15,071 nt of DNA, from NCBI RefSeq assembly GCF_947254095.1, contig NZ_CAMYBV010000025.1, forward strand, positions 1 to 15,071, read 5' to 3'. This document shows positions 8,320-14,999 of the stretch, piece by piece. This DNA is from an uncultured Mobiluncus sp. (GTDB lineage Bacteria; Actinomycetota; Actinomycetes; Actinomycetales; Actinomycetaceae). Both the position numbers and the translations under genes were made by a program. Each line of letters starts with the position of its first letter. Position 1 is the stretch's first letter. Below the pieces are notes generated by a model that did not search any database, was not told the origin of the DNA, and worked only from the letters and a program-made list of their open reading frames with translations.

Positions 8320-9951
8320 CTAGGCCACGTAGTTGGCGTAAACCGGAACGGTCAGGAAGGTCGGGAACTCATCTTGCAGAGAGATGTCGCCAAAAATCTG
8401 GACCGCGCGGGCCAGGTTGGCTTGACGCTGCGGGTCATCCCCGATTTCCGCCTTGAACTTCGCGGATTCCTCATCCATGAGGGACTGGCACAGTTCGCGA
8501 GTGACCTCGCGGCCGTCGTCGAGCTTGACGCGGTTGTGAATCCACTGCCAAATCTGGGCGCGGGAAATCTCGGCGGTCGCGGCGTCTTCCATCAGGCCGA
8601 AAATGCCGACCGCGCCGTTGCCGCCCAACCAAGATTCTAGGTAGCGCAAGGAAACCGAAATGTTGGTGCGCACACCCGCTTCGCTCACTGCGCCCTCGGT
8701 AGCGGACACGTTCAACAGGTCCTCTGCCGTAACGTTCACCTCGGGACGCTGCTTCGAGATTTGGTTCGGGTTCGTGCCCAAAACCTTGTCGAACTCATCG
8801 CGGATGTAGGGCACCATGCCGGGGTGAGCGCACCACGAACCGTCGAAACCATCGGCGGCCTCGCGGGACTTATCCGCCCGGACTTTCCGCTCAATCTCAG
8901 CGTTTTCGCTCGCGTCACGGGAAGGGATAAAGGCAGACATACCGCCGATAGCCGACGCCCCGCGCTTGTGACACGTTTTCACCAACAACTCGGTGTAGGC
9001 GCGCATCATCGGGGCAGTCATGCCGACCAAAGCACGATCCGGCAGGATGTACTTGGAGCCGGAATCGCGGAACTTCTTAATAATCGAGAAAATGTAGTCC
9101 CAACGTCCCGCGTTCAGCCCGGCGCTGTAATCGCGCAGCTCATAGAGGAATTCTTCCATCTCGAAAGCAGCCATGATGGTCTCAATCAAGCAGGTGGCGC
9201 GAATCGTGCCGTGAGGAATCCCCACGTACTCTTCGGCGTAAGAAAACACGTCAGCCCACAGACGCGCCTCCCGGTGAGACTCCATCTTTGGTAGGTAAAA
9301 GTACGGTCCGCGGCCCTTTTCAATCAACGTCTTGGCGTTGTGGAAAAAGTACAGGCCGAAGTCCACCAAGGCGCCCACCATCGGCTCGTTACCAGCCATG
9401 ATGTGCTTTTCCACCAGGTGCCAGCCGCGCGGACGCACCAGCAGGGTCGGCAGCTTGGTGATGTCGTGATCCTTTAGCTCGTAGTGCTTGCCTTGCGGGG
9501 AATCAAACGTGATAGTTCCCGCAATCGCGTCACGCAGGTTTACCTGGCCGCCAATGACGTTTTCCCAGTGGGGCGTGTTGGCATCCTCAAAGTCTGCCAT
9601 CCACGCGGCAGCCCCGGAATTCAGGGCGTTAATAGTCATCTTACGGTCGGTTGGGCCGGTCATTTCGACCCGGCGATCCTCCAGGCCGGGACCCAGCGGG
9701 GCGACTTTCCACGAGTCGTCCTCGCGCACGCCCTTGGTCTCTACCAAGAAGCGCGGCAGACGCCCATTGACCAGCTGCTGACGGCGGTCGTGGCGATCAT
9801 GCAGCAACTCGGCGCGGCGCCCGGAAAAATTCACGTGCAGTTTTTTCAGGAAAGTCAAGGCTTCCGGGGTGAGGATTTCGTCCTCGCGCTCAACTACAAC
9901 TTCTTTGCCGTCGACGACCGGATGAACCACTTTCACAGGACGGAGTTCCAT
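8320..9951 (-). CDS. aceB: Malate synthase A
   Basis: Cytosolic enzyme of the glyoxylate bypass that condenses glyoxylate with acetyl-CoA to give malate and CoA. At 543 aa it is close to the usual size of the A isoform (E. coli 533). Visible landmarks are the VRPRGWHL segment carrying the catalytic arginine (R173/R175), MESHREARLW, the family signature RDYSAGLNAGRWDYIF around residue 275, GGMSAFIPSRD, DGSWCAHPGM, and GLMEDAATAEISR, whose Asp456 matches the catalytic acid (Asp447 in E. coli). The signature normally has His where Tyr275 stands. The ATG at 9951 is preceded by a purine-rich tract (AAAAGAGA) rather than a strong Shine-Dalgarno. It lies 103 bp downstream of aceA on the same strand, so co-transcription or partial read-through is likely. 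Identity is very secure; the effect of the His-to-Tyr change is not known. Confidence 0.97.
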   Translation of the reverse strand: MELRPVKVVHPVVDGKEVVVEREDEILTPEALTFLKKLHVNFSGRRAELLHDRHDRRQQLVNGRLPRFLVETKGVREDDSWKVAPLGPGLEDRRVEMTGPTDRKMTINALNSGAAAWMADFEDANTPHWENVIGGQVNLRDAIAGTITFDSPQGKHYELKDHDITKLPTLLVRPRGWHLVEKHIMAGNEPMVGALVDFGLYFFHNAKTLIEKGRGPYFYLPKMESHREARLWADVFSYAEEYVGIPHGTIRATCLIETIMAAFEMEEFLYELRDYSAGLNAGRWDYIFSIIKKFRDSGSKYILPDRALVGMTAPMMRAYTELLVKTCHKRGASAIGGMSAFIPSRDASENAEIERKVRADKSREAADGFDGSWCAHPGMVPYIRDEFDKVLGTNPNQISKQRPEVNVTAEDLLNVSATEGAVSEAGVRTNISVSLRYLESWLGGNGAVGIFGLMEDAATAEISRAQIWQWIHNRVKLDDGREVTRELCQSLMDEESAKFKAEIGDDPQRQANLARAVQIFGDISLQDEFPTFLTVPVYANYVA

Positions 9952-9987
9952 GTGTGTCTCTTTTCTTTTTTCTCAATAGATGGGTGA

Positions 9988-10029
9988 CCGGGCGGCGTCG
10001 ACGGTCTCGCAATCGAGGACGCCGCCCGG
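9988..10029 (-). other. GC-rich stem-loop between aceA and aceB
   Basis: Perfect 12-bp inverted repeat (9988-9999 with 10018-10029; arm CCGGGCGGCGTC) around an 18-nt loop, inside the 103-bp aceA-aceB gap. In the direction of transcription it is not followed by a U-run (TCACCCATCTATTG follows), so it is not a classical intrinsic terminator. It could partly end transcription or protect the aceA 3' end, setting more lyase than synthase. That role is inferred. Confidence 0.75.
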
Positions 10030-10054
10030 TTTGGGGGTTGAATTCGCAACGATA

Positions 10055-11344
10055 TTAGAACTGAGCTTCTTCGGTGGAACCCTTCAACGCCAAGGTAGAG
10101 GATTCGGGGTTCACGGTGGTGGACACCAAGTCGAAGTAGCCCGCACCAACCTCACGCTGGTGCTTGGTGGCGGTGTAGCCGCGGGACTCGGAGGCGAACT
10201 CGGCCTGCTGCAACTTCACGTAGGCGCTCATGCCTTCGCGAGCGTAGCCGTAGGCCAGGTCGAACATGCCGTAGTTGATCTGGTGGAAGCCCGCCAGAGT
10301 GATGAACTGGAAGGCGTAACCCATCGCACCCAAGTCCTTCTGGAAGGAAGCGATTTGGTCGTCGGACAGGTTGGCTTTCCAGTTGAAGGACGGCGAGCAG
10401 TTGTAGGCCAGCATCTTGTCCGGGTACTTGCCCTTGACCGCTTCGGCGACCTTGCGAGCCAACTCGGGATCCGGGGTGTTGGTTTCGACCCACAGCAAGT
10501 CCGCGTAGGGGGCGAAAGCCAGCAAACGAGCGATAACGACCTCGGCACCCGGGGTGGTGTAGTAGTGGCCTTCAGGGGAGCGCTCGCCGGTCAGGAACGG
10601 CTTGTCGGTTTCGTCCACATCGGAAGTGATGAGGTTCGCGCCCAAGGAGTCGGTACGAGCCACCAGCAAGGTCGGCACGCCTTCTACGTCAGCCGCCAAA
10701 CGAGCCGCCTTCAAGTTTTGGATGTGCTGCTGGGTCGGAATCAACACCTTGCCGCCCAAGTGACCGCACTTCTTTGCCGAGGACAGCTGATCCTCGTAGT
10801 GCATCCCGGAAGCACCGGCCTCGATCAGGTGCTTGGCCAGTTCGTAAGCGTTCAGCGGGCCGCCGAAACCGGCTTCCGCGTCAGCCACGATAGGCAGGAA
10901 GTAGTCCACATCAGACTTGCCTTCGGAGTAGTCCACCTGATCGGCGCGCACCAGAGCGTTGTTGATCCGCTTGACCATCTTCGGCACCGAATCGTAGGGG
11001 TAAAGGGACTGGTCGGGGTAGGTTTCAGAGGCAGAGTTGCCGTCGCCCGCGACCTGCCAGCCGGACAGGTAGATAGCTTTCAAACCGGCCTTCGCCATCT
11101 CTACGGCCTGGTTACCGGTGATGGCACCCAAAGCGTGCACGTAGTCGTTCTCGTGCAGCGCCTTCCAGAGTTTCTCAGCGCCCAGCCGGGCCAGAGTGTG
11201 TTCCTGGGTGATAGAGCCCTGGAGGCGAGCGACCTGTTCACCGGTGTAATCGCGCACGACCCCTTTCCAGCGGGGGTTGGTCGTCCAGTCTTTGTCGATT
11301 TCGGCGCCTACGCGGGCAATGCGCTGTTCAGCAGTTTCGGTCAT
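10055..11344 (-). CDS. aceA: Isocitrate lyase
   Basis: First enzyme of the glyoxylate bypass: it cleaves isocitrate to succinate and glyoxylate, and glyoxylate goes to the neighbouring malate synthase. At 429 aa it matches bacterial ICL (E. coli 434). The active-site signature KKCGHLGGK is intact, with catalytic Cys193 (Cys195 in E. coli). Also visible are the substrate loop SGWQVAGDGN (SGW at 94-96), YPDQSLYPYD, the metal-site region DAEAGFGG, NCSPSFNW and TLAGFHQINYGMFDLAYGY. The ATG at 11344 has an AGGAA Shine-Dalgarno with suitable spacing. It is divergent from the RamB-like regulator across 274 bp, the arrangement expected for a locally controlled ace regulon. It is likely to be derepressed on acetate or fatty acids and repressed otherwise, by analogy with Corynebacterium and Mycobacterium. 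Confidence 0.98.
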   Translation of the reverse strand: MTETAEQRIARVGAEIDKDWTTNPRWKGVVRDYTGEQVARLQGSITQEHTLARLGAEKLWKALHENDYVHALGAITGNQAVEMAKAGLKAIYLSGWQVAGDGNSASETYPDQSLYPYDSVPKMVKRINNALVRADQVDYSEGKSDVDYFLPIVADAEAGFGGPLNAYELAKHLIEAGASGMHYEDQLSSAKKCGHLGGKVLIPTQQHIQNLKAARLAADVEGVPTLLVARTDSLGANLITSDVDETDKPFLTGERSPEGHYYTTPGAEVVIARLLAFAPYADLLWVETNTPDPELARKVAEAVKGKYPDKMLAYNCSPSFNWKANLSDDQIASFQKDLGAMGYAFQFITLAGFHQINYGMFDLAYGYAREGMSAYVKLQQAEFASESRGYTATKHQREVGAGYFDLVSTTVNPESSTLALKGSTEEAQF

Positions 11345-11431
11345 TTTGCGGTTCCTAACTTGTCGGGCACTCAGGGTGTGAACTTACGGGGGTTGTAGGC
11401 TCGCCATTGAGTGAAAACTTTTATTAGTTTT

Positions 11432-11461
11432 ATTGTGGCGCTGGGTTGTCGGCGTTTTCAA
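11432..11461 (-). promoter_or_regulatory. Candidate aceA promoter
   Basis: On the minus strand, TTGAAA (11461-11456) and CACAAT (11437-11432) are separated by 18 bp. The -35 matches 5 of 6 and the -10 matches 4 of 6 of the sigma70-type consensus. This would give a leader of about 80 nt before the aceA ATG. A second AT-rich option lies upstream (TACACT with TTATTG). The call rests on consensus only. Confidence 0.3.
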
Positions 11462-11474
11462 GGCAAAATAGTGT

Positions 11475-11487
11475 AAAAAAATGCAAA
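11475..11487 (+). promoter_or_regulatory. Possible RamB operator upstream of aceA
   Basis: AAAAAAATGCAAA agrees at 10 of 13 positions with the Corynebacterium glutamicum RamB consensus as I recall it, A(A/G)AACTTTGCAAA. Weaker partial matches lie at 11414-11426 (AAAACTTTTATTA, 9 of 13) and 11556-11568 (8 of 13). The region is A/T-rich, so chance matches are likely. Position next to the candidate aceA -35 makes it worth noting. Confidence 0.3.
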
Positions 11488-11543
11488 TGTTTACAATAAG
11501 ATAAAAAAATGCTGTCCTTGACCCTGTAGGCGTAAAATGGGGT

Positions 11544-11568
11544 TGTGAAAAAATCCTAAACTTTCACA
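11544..11568. promoter_or_regulatory. Inverted repeat TGTGAAA-N11-TTTCACA in the ramB leader
   Basis: A perfect 7-bp inverted repeat (11544-11550 and 11562-11568) lies 51 bp before the ramB ATG. A -10-like TAAAAT at 11533-11538 would place the start of transcription at about 11545, on the left arm, so the repeat is well placed as an autoregulatory operator. The right arm also contains AAACTTT, the core of the RamB consensus. No convincing -35 was found. Confidence 0.4.
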
Positions 11569-11584
11569 TAAGTGAGAAAGAGCG

Positions 11585-11599
11585 TCCCCTTCGCGGGGA
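11585..11599 (+). other. Short leader hairpin before the ramB ribosome-binding site
   Basis: TCCCC pairs with GGGGA around a 5-nt loop (TTCGC), 7 nt upstream of the AGAGGT Shine-Dalgarno at 11607-11612. It could affect translation of ramB, but it is only 5 bp long. Confidence 0.35.
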
Positions 11600-11618
11600 A
11601 GAATTTAGAGGTGCGACG

Positions 11619-13121
11619 ATGACCACTAAAAAGCCTGTCCGCGGCGAAATTCCTGCCTCGTTGCCGCCGGTGGACGCGAGTAAACGCCATCACGATATCG
11701 ATTTGGCGACCTTGGGCGCCCGGATTCGTTACGCTCGCACCAGCCAAGGCATGACTTTGGCCGTCTTGGGGGAACGGGTCAACCGCGCCACCTCCCTTCT
11801 GAGCCAAATAGAGAACGGCAAACGCGAACCGAGGCTGAGCCTGCTCACTGCCATCGCGGCGGCGCTGGGAGTCAATGTCGAAACGTTGATGCAGCCCAGT
11901 CCGCCCAACGAAAGAGCTGCTCTGGAACTGGAGCTGAACGAGTGCCAGACCAGTGCGGAGGCGGTCAAAATGGGCATTCCCCAGGTGCATATTGGTCCGC
12001 GGTTGCCTCACGACGCGTTGAAAGCGCTGGTCGCATCACATCGGAAACTGCGGCAAATCACGGAAATCAGTCTGGATTCCCCCGAGGCGGCGCGCAAAGC
12101 CAATCAACAGCTGCATATCGAGATGCACCACAAAGACAACTACCTGGCTGACATTGAGCAACTCGCCACGGAAATCACCGAGGCGACCGGTTTCGCCGGC
12201 GGGCCGCTGCTCCAATCCGGAGTCGAAGAAATTGCCAACTACCTGGGATTTTCCATAGTCAAGCTGCCCGACTTGCCGCGCGGGGCACGCTCCATCACCG
12301 ACTTGAAACATCAGCGAATCTATCTGAACTCTCTGGAAGCCCGCGATCGGGACCAGCGCAATCTGATTCTGCGCGCCCTGGGGGACCAGGCGCTAAACCA
12401 TCCCAAACCCACGTCCTACCACGAGTTCTTGCGTCAGCGGGTCGAGGCTAACTATTTCGCTTCGGCTGTGCTGATGCCGGAAACCGCCACTGTCGCCCAG
12501 CTGATGGAGGACAAGCGGCGCCGGGATTTGTCCATCTTGGATCTGTCTGACCGGGTCGCCGTTACCTATGAGACAGCCGCCCACCGGTTCACGAACCTGG
12601 CGACCCGACACCTGGGCATTACGGCGCACTTCTTGCGAGTTGGCACGGACGGAACTATCTATAAGGCCTATGCCAACGATGGCGTTGTGTTTCCCACGCA
12701 TAATGACGGTTCGATTGAAGGGCAGCTGGCGTGCCGCAAATTCGGAGCTCGCCAGCTGTTTGCACAAATCGACCCGGCAGCTCCGTATTATCAATACACC
12801 GACACCCCGAGCGGCACCTATTGGTCGGTGTCCAAGCTGGAACGCTACCGGGCGGGGGATTTTTCCATTTCGGTGGGCACGCCTTTTGAACACGCCCAGT
12901 TCTTTCGTGGTCGGGACACCTCGCGGCGTTTCCAATCCAGTTGTCCTGCCGCAACTTGCTGCCGGGAGCCCTCCGCGGATTTGCAGGCCAGATGGGCGCG
13001 TTACGCCTGGCCATCCGTCAAGGTTCACTCGCATTTGCTGGCGGCAACCCCGCCGGGAACTTTCCCCGGAGTAGATGATCGCGAGGTTTACGAATTCCTG
13101 GATAAACACGCCAACGACTGA
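11619..13121 (+). CDS. ramB: RamB/ScfR-type transcriptional regulator of acetate metabolism
   Basis: A 500-aa protein. Residues 32-91 form an XRE-type HTH (LGARIRYARTSQGMT, then LLSQIENGKREPRLSLLTAIA). The middle is an IrrE/ImmA-like peptidase fold ending in RQRVEANYFASAVLMPE (E276). The C-terminal DUF2083-type region has SSCPAATCC (Cys442, 447, 448) and WPSVKVHSHLLAATPPGTFPG. The metal-binding HExxH expected before the VEANYFA helix reads R252-A-L-G-D256, so no protease activity is expected. Known of the family: RamB represses ace genes in C. glutamicum and the Mycobacterium tuberculosis homologue acts at icl1. Divergence from aceA supports the same job here; a small acyl ligand such as an acyl-CoA is a reasonable guess. 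ATG 11619 is set by AGAGGT six bases upstream. The gene ends 24 bp before a very strong hairpin. Confidence 0.92.
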   Translation: MTTKKPVRGEIPASLPPVDASKRHHDIDLATLGARIRYARTSQGMTLAVLGERVNRATSLLSQIENGKREPRLSLLTAIAAALGVNVETLMQPSPPNERAALELELNECQTSAEAVKMGIPQVHIGPRLPHDALKALVASHRKLRQITEISLDSPEAARKANQQLHIEMHHKDNYLADIEQLATEITEATGFAGGPLLQSGVEEIANYLGFSIVKLPDLPRGARSITDLKHQRIYLNSLEARDRDQRNLILRALGDQALNHPKPTSYHEFLRQRVEANYFASAVLMPETATVAQLMEDKRRRDLSILDLSDRVAVTYETAAHRFTNLATRHLGITAHFLRVGTDGTIYKAYANDGVVFPTHNDGSIEGQLACRKFGARQLFAQIDPAAPYYQYTDTPSGTYWSVSKLERYRAGDFSISVGTPFEHAQFFRGRDTSRRFQSSCPAATCCREPSADLQARWARYAWPSVKVHSHLLAATPPGTFPGVDDREVYEFLDKHAND

Positions 13122-13145
13122 GTATAAATGTGTGTGGAATAAAGA

Positions 13146-13197
13146 GTGGGATTTGGGCTGTAGCTGCCAATAATGGCAGCTACAGCCCAAATCCCAC
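13146..13197. terminator. Perfect 24-bp stem-loop, probable ramB terminator
   Basis: Positions 13146-13169 pair without mismatch with 13174-13197 around a 4-nt ATAA loop. The 3' flank CCTTATAAATAC is only loosely U-rich; the minus-strand flank (CTCTTTATTCC) is somewhat better. It lies 24 bp past the ramB stop. Termination is the likely role, but the stem is much longer than usual and would also be an RNase III-type duplex. Confidence 0.8.
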
Positions 13198-13236
13198 CTT
13201 ATAAATACAATCTGGGCGGGGTATCCCCGGAATTTA

Positions 13237-13264
13237 CGGTGGCTTCGGACTGAGGCCGCAACCG
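13237..13264. other. Bulged stem-loop
   Basis: CGGT/ACCG and GGCTTC/GAGGCC (one G-U pair) stack with a 3-nt GCA bulge on the 3' side and a GGACT loop. It has no U-tract, so a terminator is unlikely. It lies between two long perfect hairpins. Confidence 0.45.
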
Positions 13265-13287
13265 GTGGGTGACTGTTGGTTCAGAAA

Positions 13288-13324
13288 AAACTGGGCGATT
13301 CTGGAATCCAGAATCGCCCAGTTT
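13288..13324. terminator. Long perfect stem-loop with A-run and T-run flanks
   Basis: Arms 13288-13305 and 13307-13324 are exact reverse complements. Allowing a 3-nt AAT loop gives about 17 bp of stem. It is preceded by AAAAAA and ends in GTTTC, so it resembles a terminator readable in either direction. No gene lies between it and the ramB terminator, so it could serve as a backup or end an unrecognised RNA. Confidence 0.65.
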
Positions 13325-13373
13325 CAACCGGCAGGTGGTTGGGTTTTGGTGGTGTTGATTACCTGCCAGTTGA
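13324..13373. repeat. 13-bp imperfect inverted repeat with 24-nt G/T-rich loop
   Basis: TCAACCGGCAGGT (13324-13336) and ACCTGCCAGTTGA (13361-13373) pair at 12 of 13 positions with one C-A mismatch. It abuts the preceding hairpin directly, sharing base 13324. Confidence 0.6.
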
Positions 13374-13557
13374 GGGGGTTTATTCAAATAGCTTTCACAG
13401 TTGTGATGGGGTGACATCGAAAATCGCCAACCACCAACAGAACTACCTTCAAATTTACATGTTTCACACATAAACAGCAACTACTTTTAACATTTCTGGC
13501 TGTTGCGTAAATCGTTGGAAGTTTTCGTACCGGGTCGGAATATCCGCGGAAATAAAA

Positions 13558-13590
13558 GGGTGGTTCCCGCCCAAAAGCGGGAACCACACC
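13558..13590 (-). terminator. Terminator of the ABC ATPase gene
   Basis: An 11-bp perfect stem GTGGTTCCCGC/GCGGGAACCAC (13560-13570 with 13577-13587) has a 6-nt loop, plus two more G-C pairs after a bulged A. On the minus strand it is followed by CTTTTATTTCC, a good U-tract, 71 bp past the stop of the ATPase gene. On the plus strand ATTATTTTTCG follows, so it may act both ways. Confidence 0.82.
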
Positions 13591-13661
13591 CAGATTATTT
13601 TTCGTTATTCGCCGAAATGCAACCCGTCCTGATGCCCTGACGGGGCGCTCCGACGGATGAC

Positions 13662-14780
13662 TTAGTCGGGCAGTCGCTTACCGGTCGCGGCACTAAAGAC
13701 GTGCTGATGACCTGGGGTAATCCGCACATTCATGACGCTGCCAGGCTTCGGGGCGGTGCGCGGCGGAACCCGCACCACCAGGTGATCTTCCGTCACTGAA
13801 CCGGAAGTCCCTTGTGTCGCGCCATCGAGGTGACCGTACACGTAGCCGTCCGAACCGAGTTCTTCGATGATGTCCACCACGATGGGCATCACACCGTCGC
13901 CGGTATCGGTGGTGATTTCCAAATCTTCGGGACGGAACCCGATTGTGACTTCGCCACCGTCAGCCTCAGTCAAGGCGTTGCGCTGCTCTGCGGAAATCGG
14001 CAGGGAGGCCCCGTAGAGAACCGCCTTTTCGCCTTCCACCTTAAACTTGCGCAGGTTCATGGAGGGCGAGCCGATGAAGCCAGCCACAAAGTCATTCTGG
14101 GGGTGCTGGTAGAGCTCGTCCGGGGAACCGACCTGTTGCAAAATGCCGTCCTTGAGCACGGCAATCCGGTCGCCCATCGTCAGGGCTTCAGTCTGGTCGT
14201 GGGTCACGTAAAGGGTGGTGACCCCCAGTTTGCGTTGCAAGGAAGCAATCTGGGTGCGGGTTTGCACACGCAGTTTCGCGTCCAAGTTCGACAGCGGTTC
14301 GTCCATCAGGAACACTTGGGGTTTACGCACGATAGCTCGGCCCATTGCGACGCGCTGACGCTGCCCGCCGGACAAAGCCTTTGGCTTGCGATCCAGGTAT
14401 TCGGTCAAGTCCAAGACCTTGGCGGCCTCTTCGACGCGCTTCGCGATTTCGTCTTTCGGGGTGCCCGCGATTTTCAGAGCGAAACCCATATTGTCCCGCA
14501 CCGTCATATGCGGGTACAGGGCATAGTTTTGGAACACCATCGCGATATCGCGATCTTTGGGCTGCACGTCCGTGACATCTTTGTCGCCAATCAAGATGCG
14601 CCCGGAGTTGACTTCCTCCAAACCTGCCAGCATCCGCAGCGAGGTGGATTTGCCGCAGCCGGATGGTCCGACCAAAACCAGGAATTCGCCGTCGGCAATT
14701 TCCAAGTTGAGTTCGTCCACCGATGGGGTGGTGTTGCCCGGATAGATACGTGTTGCTTTGTCAAAAGTGACAGTTGCCAT
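13662..14780 (-). CDS. ugpC: Multi-sugar ABC transporter ATP-binding protein (UgpC/MsmK/MalK family)
   Basis: Cytoplasmic ATPase subunit that powers carbohydrate (or glycerol-3-phosphate type) import through membrane permeases. At 372 aa it is standard for the CUT1 family. In order: Walker A GPSGCGKST (38-46), Q-loop Q84 in VFQNYALYPHM, signature LSGGQRQR (136-143), Walker B VFLMDE (156-161), D-loop SNLD, switch His194 in YVTHDQTEA, the family stretch GSPSMNL, then a C-terminal OB/TOBE regulatory domain with GFRPEDLEI. No permease or binding-protein gene lies beside it, as for the stand-alone MsiK ATPase of Streptomyces and MsmK of streptococci, which serve several importers; that role is inferred. 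The ATG at 14780 has an AAGGGA Shine-Dalgarno about 10 nt upstream. The symbol names the family; the exact substrate is unknown. Confidence 0.95.
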   Translation of the reverse strand: MATVTFDKATRIYPGNTTPSVDELNLEIADGEFLVLVGPSGCGKSTSLRMLAGLEEVNSGRILIGDKDVTDVQPKDRDIAMVFQNYALYPHMTVRDNMGFALKIAGTPKDEIAKRVEEAAKVLDLTEYLDRKPKALSGGQRQRVAMGRAIVRKPQVFLMDEPLSNLDAKLRVQTRTQIASLQRKLGVTTLYVTHDQTEALTMGDRIAVLKDGILQQVGSPDELYQHPQNDFVAGFIGSPSMNLRKFKVEGEKAVLYGASLPISAEQRNALTEADGGEVTIGFRPEDLEITTDTGDGVMPIVVDIIEELGSDGYVYGHLDGATQGTSGSVTEDHLVVRVPPRTAPKPGSVMNVRITPGHQHVFSAATGKRLPD

Positions 14781-14836
14781 AATAAATTAATCCCTTCACC
14801 GGCAGGTACGCGCCGGACGGTCCGTTGTAAAGGTTG

Positions 14837-14865
14837 GATATGAAATTTGTCGGCACCGATGTCGA
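14837..14865 (-). promoter_or_regulatory. Candidate promoter of the ABC ATPase gene
   Basis: On the minus strand, TCGACA (14865-14860) and CATATC (14842-14837) have the ideal 17-bp spacing. The -35 matches 5 of 6; the -10 is weak at 3 of 6. Predicted leader is about 50 nt. An AATAATA stretch further upstream (about 14872-14879) is an alternative -10 region. Confidence 0.35.
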
Positions 14866-14919
14866 CCTGACTATTATTCCAGATTTGCACGCTCTTTTCA
14901 GGTTTTCCTGCCCAAGAGT

Positions 14920-14948
14920 GGGTGGGTGGGGCTAGCAGGTTGAGAGGG
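14920..14948 (+). other. G-tract cluster (possible G-quadruplex)
   Basis: GGGTGGGTGGGG is followed after 14 nt by a fourth GGG at 14946-14948, in the region between two divergent promoters. The first three tracts are compact, but the long last loop makes a stable quadruplex uncertain. Confidence 0.3.
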
Positions 14949-14968
14949 CGTGGGCCCGTCCCCGGTAT

Positions 14969-14985
14969 TTGGCACCAGGGGCCAA
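14969..14985. promoter_or_regulatory. Inverted repeat TTGGC-N7-GCCAA over the -35 region of the gene at 15013
   Basis: Perfect 5-bp arms at 14969-14973 and 14981-14985 are centred at 14977, where the -35 element should lie relative to the TATACT box. This placement fits an operator, although 5-bp arms in GC-rich DNA also arise by chance. Confidence 0.35.
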
Positions 14986-14999
14986 GGTCGGGGGTTGGC

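Larger units (their letters stand above)
13122..13661. other. 540-bp non-coding, hairpin-rich region between convergent genes
   Basis: No credible gene was found between the stop codons of ramB and the ABC ATPase. Small open frames on both strands (13276-13473 + and 13199-13480 -) lack recognisable motifs and run through the hairpin arms. The stretch instead holds at least five inverted repeats (13146-13197, 13237-13264, 13288-13324, 13324-13373, 13558-13590), more than two converging transcripts need. Confidence 0.7.

Noticed and set aside
9988..10029. aceA-aceB hairpin as a standard intrinsic terminator
   Set aside because: No U-run follows the stem in the direction of transcription.
9980..11398. 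472-codon open frame on the + strand opposite aceA
   Set aside because: It lies almost entirely antisense to a highly conserved isocitrate lyase; the translation shows no recognisable motif and is a codon-bias shadow.
11544..11568. CRP/GlxR-type site (TGTGA...TCACA)
   Set aside because: The half-sites are 15 bp apart instead of the 6 bp required, so it was kept only as an unassigned inverted repeat.
13199..13480. Small open frames (93 codons on -, 65 codons on + at 13276-13473) in the ramB-ATPase gap
   Set aside because: They run through perfect hairpin arms and have no recognisable domain, signal peptide or convincing ribosome site.
13812..14843. 343-codon open frame on the + strand opposite the ABC ATPase
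   Set aside because: It is antisense to a gene with every ABC motif intact; no ribosome site or family resemblance.
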